Assembly: GCA_900770875.1 (NCBI GenBank)
Contig: CAAGLV010000022.1
Span: forward strand, 1-11,149
Direction: 5' to 3'
DNA length: 11,149 nt
Origin: Flavobacteriales bacterium
GTDB lineage: Bacteria > Bacteroidota > Bacteroidia > Flavobacteriales > Weeksellaceae
Below the pieces are notes generated by a model. It had not been told where the DNA came from and did not search any database. It saw only the letters and a program-made list of their open reading frames with translations. Of this stretch, positions 6,960-11,149 are shown one piece after another (position 1 is the first letter of the stretch; each line of letters begins with the position of its first letter). The translations under genes were made by a program, and so were the position numbers.

Positions 6960-8762
6960 ATGTCTACAAATCCAAATAGATTAATCGGAGGTCAATACTT
7001 AATTAAAGACGCTTCATATAACGATATTTTTACTTACGAAGATTTATCAGAAGAACAACGCATGATTCTTGAATCGGCTAAAGAGTTCATCGATAAAGAA
7101 GTTGTGCCTAAAAAACACCAAATCGAGAAAAAAGATTATGCTTTAATCGAAGAATTAATGCGTAAAATTGGTGAATTAGGGTTATTAGGTGTTTCTGTTC
7201 CTGAAGAATATGGTGGATTAGGAATGGGATTCTCAACAACAATGTTAGTTTGCGATTACCTTTCTGGTGCTACAGGTTCGTTAGCGACTGCTTTTGGTGC
7301 GCATACAGGAATCGGAACTATGCCAATTTTATTATACGGAACTGAAGAACAAAAACTAAAATATTTACCAAAATTAGCGACAGGAGAGGTTTTCGCTTCT
7401 TACTGTTTAACTGAACCAGAAGCTGGATCGGATGCAAATTCAGGTAAAACAAAAGCAAGATTATCTGAGGATGGAAAAGAATATATCATCACAGGTCAAA
7501 AAATGTGGATTACAAACGCAGGTTTTGCAGATATCTTTATTGTTTTTGCTCGTATCGATGATGATAAAAATATTACAGGTTTTATTGTAGAAAAAGATAA
7601 AGCGGGAGACGGATTTACTTTAGGAGAAGAAGAAGATAAATTAGGAATTGTTTCTTCATCAACTCGTCAAGTATTCTTAAACGAAGTTCGTGTGCCAGTA
7701 GAAAACTTATTAGGAGAAAGAAACGGAGGGTTTAAAATTGCGATGAATGCATTAAATGTTGGACGTATCAAATTAGGTGCGGCTTGTTTAGATGCGCAAC
7801 GTCGTGTGTTAGATAACTCGTTACAATATGCTTCTGAAAGAAAACAATTTAATGTTTCGATTAATACTTTCGGAGCAATTAAAGAAAAATTAGCGGATAT
7901 GGCTGTAGCGACTTTTACTTCTGAAGCTGGTGCTTATCGTGCTGCAAAAGATGTGGAAGATGCAATTGCTGATAACTTAGCAAAAGGAATGTCGCATGCT
8001 GATGCCGAATTAAAAGGAATCGAAGAGTATGCAATCGAAGCTTCGATTTTAAAAGTTTGGATTTCTGAAGCAGCACAAGTGGCTTCGGATCAAGGAATCC
8101 AGATTTATGGAGGAATGGGATATTCTAAAGAAATGCCAATGGAATCGGCTTGGAGAGATGCGCGTATTTCTCGTATTTACGAAGGAACAAACGAAATCAA
8201 TACCTTATTATGTGTATCGATGTTAGTGAAACGTGCATTTAAAGGAAAATTAGATTTAATGACACCAGCAATGGGAATTGCAAACGAATTAATGTCTATT
8301 CCTTCGTTCGATATTCCAGATTATTCTGAATTATTCGCACAAGAAAAAGAAATCATCGCCAACTTAAAGAAAGTGTTCTTTATGGTAGCTGGATCTGCTT
8401 TACAAAAATTTGGAGCTGAATTAGAAAAACATCAACAATTAATTATAGCAGCTTCTCGTATTATGCAAGAAATTTATATGGTTGAATCTGCAATGTTGCG
8501 TGCCGAAAAATTGGCAAGTGTTAAAGGAGCTGATGCAGTTAAAAATGCGGAGAAATTAGTGCAATTACAATTATTTAAATCAGTAGAAATTGTAAAAACA
8601 GAAGCAACGCGCGGAATTATTTCTTTCACAGAAGGAGACGAGCAGCGTATGATGTTATCTGGTTTAAGAAGATTTACTCGTTACAACGAATATCCAAACG
8701 TTGTAAATTTAAAAACTGAAATCGCAGATGTATTAATCGCTGAAAATAAATACACTTTCTAA
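6960..8762 (+). CDS. fadE: Long/very-long-chain acyl-CoA dehydrogenase, FadE-like
   Basis: A 600-residue FAD enzyme that converts acyl-CoA to trans-2-enoyl-CoA, the first step of beta-oxidation, passing electrons to electron-transfer flavoprotein. The N-terminal helical domain is followed by the FAD/substrate signatures YCLTEPEAGSDANS and KMWITNAG, and by the C-terminal helical domain with QIYGGMGYSKEMPMESAWRDARISRIYEGTNEI. The likely catalytic base is E408 in IYEGTNEI, at the position of MCAD Glu376. About 180 further residues follow, as in mitochondrial VLCAD/ACAD9 and the ~594-residue Bacillus FadE, and unlike the usual ~380-residue short- and medium-chain enzymes. Long-chain preference is inferred from this architecture. 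It is the last gene of the operon and is closed by the terminator at 8788-8816. No electron-transfer flavoprotein or acyl-CoA synthetase gene lies in the window. Confidence 0.94.
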   Translation: MSTNPNRLIGGQYLIKDASYNDIFTYEDLSEEQRMILESAKEFIDKEVVPKKHQIEKKDYALIEELMRKIGELGLLGVSVPEEYGGLGMGFSTTMLVCDYLSGATGSLATAFGAHTGIGTMPILLYGTEEQKLKYLPKLATGEVFASYCLTEPEAGSDANSGKTKARLSEDGKEYIITGQKMWITNAGFADIFIVFARIDDDKNITGFIVEKDKAGDGFTLGEEEDKLGIVSSSTRQVFLNEVRVPVENLLGERNGGFKIAMNALNVGRIKLGAACLDAQRRVLDNSLQYASERKQFNVSINTFGAIKEKLADMAVATFTSEAGAYRAAKDVEDAIADNLAKGMSHADAELKGIEEYAIEASILKVWISEAAQVASDQGIQIYGGMGYSKEMPMESAWRDARISRIYEGTNEINTLLCVSMLVKRAFKGKLDLMTPAMGIANELMSIPSFDIPDYSELFAQEKEIIANLKKVFFMVAGSALQKFGAELEKHQQLIIAASRIMQEIYMVESAMLRAEKLASVKGADAVKNAEKLVQLQLFKSVEIVKTEATRGIISFTEGDEQRMMLSGLRRFTRYNEYPNVVNLKTEIADVLIAENKYTF

Positions 8763-8787
8763 AGAAATAAAAATAGAAATAATTATT

Positions 8788-8816
8788 AAAAGCAGTCAAA
8801 TTCGACTGCTTTTTTT
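8788..8816 (+). terminator. Rho-independent terminator of the beta-oxidation operon
   Basis: AGCAGTC (8791-8797) pairs perfectly with GACTGCT (8804-8810) around a 6-base loop, with AAA/TTT extending the stem, and a T-run follows. It lies 25 bases after the acyl-CoA dehydrogenase stop codon and marks the operon's end. Confidence 0.85.
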
Positions 8817-8847
8817 ATTTTTTCTATTCAAATTAATTTTTGGTACG

Positions 8848-8964
8848 GTACTTGTTTATTATTAGTCAAGTACTAGTCTTTTATATAAGTTAGTTGAGTT
8901 TTCATGGTACTTAAGTTTTAGTAGAGAAAAATCCTCAGTTAAGGAATTTAACTGAGGTTTTTTT
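8848..8964 (+). ncRNA. Possible small RNA between two terminators
   Basis: This ~115-base stretch has no useful reading frame. It begins with a hairpin, GTACTTG (8848-8854) against CAAGTAC (8867-8873), and ends with a strong rho-independent terminator (8933-8964). The operon is already closed upstream, so a second terminator suggests a separate short transcript. A near-promoter TAATTTTTG lies at 8834-8842, but it has one base too many for TAnnTTTG. The alternative is a back-up terminator with no RNA of its own. Low confidence. Confidence 0.28.
8933..8964. terminator. Strong rho-independent terminator
   Basis: CCTCAGTTAA (8933-8942) pairs perfectly with TTAACTGAGG (8948-8957) around a 5-base loop, followed by seven T residues. 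On the minus strand the stem is followed by ATTTTTCTC, so it could work both ways. No protein gene ends immediately before it. Confidence 0.85.
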
Positions 8965-9042
8965 ATGTTTAAAAAAAATAAAATTTGGCGTAATTTTTGC
9001 CTTATATAAAATAGAATAATTTATAACCTAAAATTAATAATT

Positions 9043-9129
9043 ATGGATTACTTAAGTTTAATTTTGTATTCTTTTATAGGTTGTGTATCTATTATTTATA
9101 CTTATTCGGTTTGTGATGAGGTTTTGTAA
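9043..9129 (+). CDS. Possible 28-residue hydrophobic peptide
   Basis: A short ATG-initiated frame encodes MDYLSLILYSFIGCVSIIYT followed by YSVCDEVL. Residues 4-21 are strongly hydrophobic and could span the membrane once; two cysteines (14 and 24) sit near either side. An A/T-rich leader precedes it, and a good terminator (9151-9187) follows 21 bases after its stop. Another terminator (8933-8964) isolates it upstream. This terminator-bounded arrangement is the main argument that it is a real small gene. No family is recognised, and no exact promoter was found; TAATTTTTG at 8991-8999 is off consensus by one inserted base. It could equally be a non-coding RNA or chance. Confidence 0.3.
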   Translation: MDYLSLILYSFIGCVSIIYTYSVCDEVL

Positions 9130-9150
9130 AGACATTCAACTTTTAGAATA

Positions 9151-9187
9151 AAAAAAGCGTACCAAAGGATTTGATACGCTTTTTTTT
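9151..9187. terminator. Bidirectional terminator between converging units
   Basis: AAAAAAGCGTA (9151-9161) pairs with TACGCTTTTTT (9175-9185) around a 13-base loop, part of which can pair further. T-runs follow in both directions. It ends the small plus-strand unit and the minus-strand desaturase gene, whose stop codon is at 9193-9195. Confidence 0.8.
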
Positions 9188-9192
9188 GTTTA

Positions 9193-10305
9193 TTACATTG
9201 TTTCTTCAAATATATTTTCGTGGAAAGCATTGTGTTTTAATAATAACCAATGTCCTTTTAACGATTCAAATAATCCAAATTTACGATAAGGTAAATCATT
9301 TTCTTTGGCAAATTGTTCAATTTTAGCAGTTACTTCGGGTAAATAAATACTCGATATATTCGGAAAAATATGATGTGCAATATGGTAATTAAAACTTCCT
9401 AAAAAGAAACGTGTAAACCAGTTGTCCCAGCTAACATCATTGGTTACTAATAATTGATGTACAAACCAAGCATGATCAAATTCTCCTGATTCATTTGCTT
9501 CAGGAAATTCGCTATTTAAACTTGCGTGTGGCGATAATAAAATAATTAGCGAGGTAATACTTGCTGTAAACATCATAACCAAAAAACCGATAAAAGTTTG
9601 TTTCCAACTAATTTCTAAAATTAATTTTGGTAAAATTAACATGTTAAATATAAATAAAGCTTTAAAAAAGAACAGCTTAAAATATTCTATTTTAGGGATA
9701 TTATAGCCAATAATTTTTCTAACAATAGCTTTATCCGAATAAAAATCTTTAAAATCTCGTACCAATAACCAATTAAATAAATATAATGGATAAATAAAAG
9801 GTAAATAGATGTGTTGATAACGTTGAAATTTTTTAAATGGTGCTTGCGGAAAAACCCTTACAATTGGGCTTTGTTCAAAATCACTATCCCAGCCCATCAC
9901 ATTCGGAAAAGGATGGTGTAAACGGTTGTGTCTTATTTGCCAAATGTAACTATTGGCGCCCATTAAATCAAACAGCAACATATAAAGTTTGTTAATGGTT
10001 TTATTGCTTGTGAATGCATGATGCACCGAATCGTGTATTAACGAAGCAAAATTTACAATAAGTAGTAAGCCAATGGCAATATAACAACTGTAAAAAATAA
10101 AAGGATTATTTCCAAAGGTTAGTAAACTTATAAAGCTTAAAATGTAACCCAACGGAAATAAAATTGCTTTCAAACGAATAATTCTCTCTCTTTGTGGTTT
10201 TAATCTCTCAACTTCTTCAAAAACCTCTTTTCTTAAGATGTTAAATTTAAGCGTAAGCGCTTTATCTTTAGAGTAAGATGGTTTTGTAATCTTCTGTGTT
10301 TTCAT
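9193..10305 (-). CDS. Membrane fatty-acid desaturase
   Basis: A 370-residue di-iron integral-membrane desaturase, which inserts a cis double bond into acyl chains using O2. Three histidine boxes are present: HDSVHH at residues 91-96, HNRLHH at 126-131 and HIAHH at 308-312 in FNYHIAHHIFPN. Hydrophobic spans lie around 47-63, 70-90 and 215-270. It resembles the linoleoyl-CoA/Delta-6-like desaturases common in Bacteroidota, but has no cytochrome b5 domain. The third box has His where front-end desaturases usually have Gln. The frame is open to an ATG at 10356, but a TAAATTTG promoter element on this strand (10349-10342) lies inside that extension. I therefore chose the ATG at 10305, giving MKTQKITKPSYSK. 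Electron donors are not in the window. Regiospecificity cannot be read. Confidence 0.9.
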   Translation of the reverse strand: MKTQKITKPSYSKDKALTLKFNILRKEVFEEVERLKPQRERIIRLKAILFPLGYILSFISLLTFGNNPFIFYSCYIAIGLLLIVNFASLIHDSVHHAFTSNKTINKLYMLLFDLMGANSYIWQIRHNRLHHPFPNVMGWDSDFEQSPIVRVFPQAPFKKFQRYQHIYLPFIYPLYLFNWLLVRDFKDFYSDKAIVRKIIGYNIPKIEYFKLFFFKALFIFNMLILPKLILEISWKQTFIGFLVMMFTASITSLIILLSPHASLNSEFPEANESGEFDHAWFVHQLLVTNDVSWDNWFTRFFLGSFNYHIAHHIFPNISSIYLPEVTAKIEQFAKENDLPYRKFGLFESLKGHWLLLKHNAFHENIFEETM

Positions 10306-10326
10306 AATGATTAATCTTATTCTTTG

Positions 10327-10350
10327 ATAAATTTGTACCATCAAATTTAT
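10327..10350. promoter_or_regulatory. Divergent promoter region with perfect inverted repeat
   Basis: ATAAATTTG (10327-10335) and CAAATTTAT (10342-10350) are exact reverse complements around a 6-base spacer. Each arm therefore carries a perfect -7 element TAAATTTG: plus strand 10328-10335 towards the sirtuin gene, minus strand 10349-10342 towards the desaturase gene. The minus promoter has a TTG 24 bases upstream (10376-10374), slightly long spacing; the plus one has no clear -33. A shared operator for a dimeric regulator is an alternative or additional reading. Confidence 0.6.
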
Positions 10351-10394
10351 AGCCATTTTATTCTTAAATTGAACAATATTTTATTTTTTTTCAA

Positions 10395-11066
10395 ATGCAG
10401 AAAATTGTCGTATTAACAGGAGCTGGGATTAGTGCCGAAAGTGGAATTTCAACTTTCCGAGATGCTAATGGTTTATGGGAGAATTATGATATCATGGAAG
10501 TTGCTTCTATACAAGGTTGGAACAATAATCCACAATTAGTATTAGATTTTTATAATCAACGTAGAAGGCAATTAAAAGAAGTTGCACCAAATGCGGCGCA
10601 TTATTATTTAAAACAATTAGAAGAAAAATATAAAGTGGTTATCATCACGCAAAATGTCGATAATTTACACGAGCGTGCCGGTTCATCTACAATTATTCAT
10701 TTGCATGGCGAATTAAATAAAGCCAGAAGTGTAAAAAATAGTAAAACAACATTTCCTTGTAATCACGACATTCAATTAGGCGATTACGCAGTAGATGGCG
10801 GGCAATTGCGTCCGCATATTGTTTGGTTTGGCGAAGATGTGCCAGCAATGGAACAGGCGATAAACGAGGTGAAAACGGCCGATATTTTTTTAATTATTGG
10901 TACATCGTTGCAAGTATATCCTGCGGCATCATTAATTAACGATGTTCCAAACAAGGCGAAAATTATTTGTATCGATCCCAATCCAATTCCAATCAATAAA
11001 AATCAAGTAACGCATTTAAAATACAAAGCAACCGAAGGAGTAAAAATGCTCAATCAATTTATTTAA
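10395..11066 (+). CDS. cobB: NAD-dependent protein deacylase, class III-like sirtuin
   Basis: A 223-residue Sir2-family enzyme that removes acyl groups from lysines using NAD+. The NAD-binding motifs GAGISAESGISTFRD (residues 9-23) and TQNVDNLHERAG (85-96), the catalytic H104 in HLHGEL, PHIVWFGE (140-147) and GTSLQVYPAA (169-178) are all present. Y53 and R56 in FYNQRRR match the Tyr/Arg pair that gives SIRT5-like sirtuins activity on succinyl- and malonyl-lysine. The two CxxC pairs of the usual zinc module are missing: the region between the HGE and PHIVWFGE motifs has one cysteine only (C122). The rest looks intact, so it is probably active without zinc. It diverges from the desaturase gene across the inverted repeat at 10327-10350. 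No clear terminator follows. Desuccinylase activity is inferred from the Y/R pair. Confidence 0.92.
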   Translation: MQKIVVLTGAGISAESGISTFRDANGLWENYDIMEVASIQGWNNNPQLVLDFYNQRRRQLKEVAPNAAHYYLKQLEEKYKVVIITQNVDNLHERAGSSTIIHLHGELNKARSVKNSKTTFPCNHDIQLGDYAVDGGQLRPHIVWFGEDVPAMEQAINEVKTADIFLIIGTSLQVYPAASLINDVPNKAKIICIDPNPIPINKNQVTHLKYKATEGVKMLNQFI

Positions 11067-11079
11067 TAGCTTTTTTCTT

Positions 11080-11149
11080 TTTAGGGCGTTCCCTTCGGTC
11101 GGGCTTTCCGCTGCAATCTTTGCTCCAGTTTAGCCCAAAACCATTTTAC
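11080..11149. repeat. GC-rich structured intergenic repeat, cut by the window end
   Basis: Composition changes sharply after the sirtuin gene: 11083-11128 is more than half G+C in an AT-rich region. The words AGGGCGTTCCCTTCGGTCGG and GCTTTCCGCTGCAATC resemble a repeat that I recall, without a search, from spacers in many Flavobacteriia genomes. GGGC (11084-11087) can pair with GCCC (11133-11136), extended by TTT/AAA beyond one mismatch, enclosing the element; alternatively GGGCT (11101-11105) pairs with AGCCC (11132-11136). It may be a mobile short repeat or a structured RNA. Its full extent is unknown. Confidence 0.5.

Noticed and set aside
8965..9009. 14-residue frame MFKKNKIWRNFCLI
   Set aside because: It starts at the end of a terminator T-run, is very short and has no leader. 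Any transcript stopping at that terminator would exclude it.
10784..10996. Minus-strand open frame of 70 codons opposite the sirtuin gene
   Set aside because: It is antisense to conserved sirtuin motifs and shows no start signal or family match.

Overview
The window is chromosomal DNA from a low-GC member of Bacteroidota, most likely class Flavobacteriia (Flavobacteriaceae or Weeksellaceae; genus not determined). Three things point there. The promoters I can recognise match the phylum-specific -7 element TAnnTTTG. Start codons are preceded by A/T-rich leaders with no Shine-Dalgarno sequence. The fatty-acid genes follow the MarR / FadN-type / thiolase / long acyl-CoA dehydrogenase arrangement I recall from this group.

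Layout: the first 169 bases hold two terminator-like hairpins and no gene. A Kup-family potassium transporter lies on the minus strand (170-2110). A 298-base divergent spacer follows, with a 19+2+19 perfect palindrome built over a consensus promoter. From there a plus-strand beta-oxidation operon runs from 2409 to 8762: MarR-family regulator, FadN-type 3-hydroxyacyl-CoA dehydrogenase/enoyl-CoA hydratase, a four-helix-bundle (23S intervening-sequence type) protein, FadA-type thiolase, and a 600-residue acyl-CoA dehydrogenase. It ends at a strong terminator (8788-8816). The next 430 bases contain two more terminators, a possible small RNA and a possible 28-residue membrane peptide. A membrane fatty-acid desaturase (minus, 9193-10305) and a class III-like sirtuin (plus, 10395-11066) then diverge from a spacer with a perfect 9+6+9 inverted repeat that places a TAAATTTG element on each strand. 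The window ends in a GC-rich structured repeat.

How the genes work together: the dehydrogenase makes the trans-2-enoyl-CoA, the bifunctional enzyme hydrates and oxidises it, and the thiolase releases acetyl-CoA, so the operon supplies the whole beta-oxidation spiral. The MarR protein probably represses its own operon through the palindrome and may respond to an acyl ligand. The desaturase acts on the opposite, lipid-modifying side. The sirtuin could remove acyl groups that CoA thioesters leave on lysines, but its link to the operon is only proximity.

The most unusual points are the four-helix-bundle gene, which looks inserted into the operon and is bracketed by inverted copies of a TAGTAATTAG motif; the two palindromic control regions; the sirtuin without the zinc-binding cysteines; and the terminator-punctuated spacer at 8763-9192. 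I did not find a clearly new multi-gene system. The four-helix-bundle cassette is the best candidate for something poorly understood.
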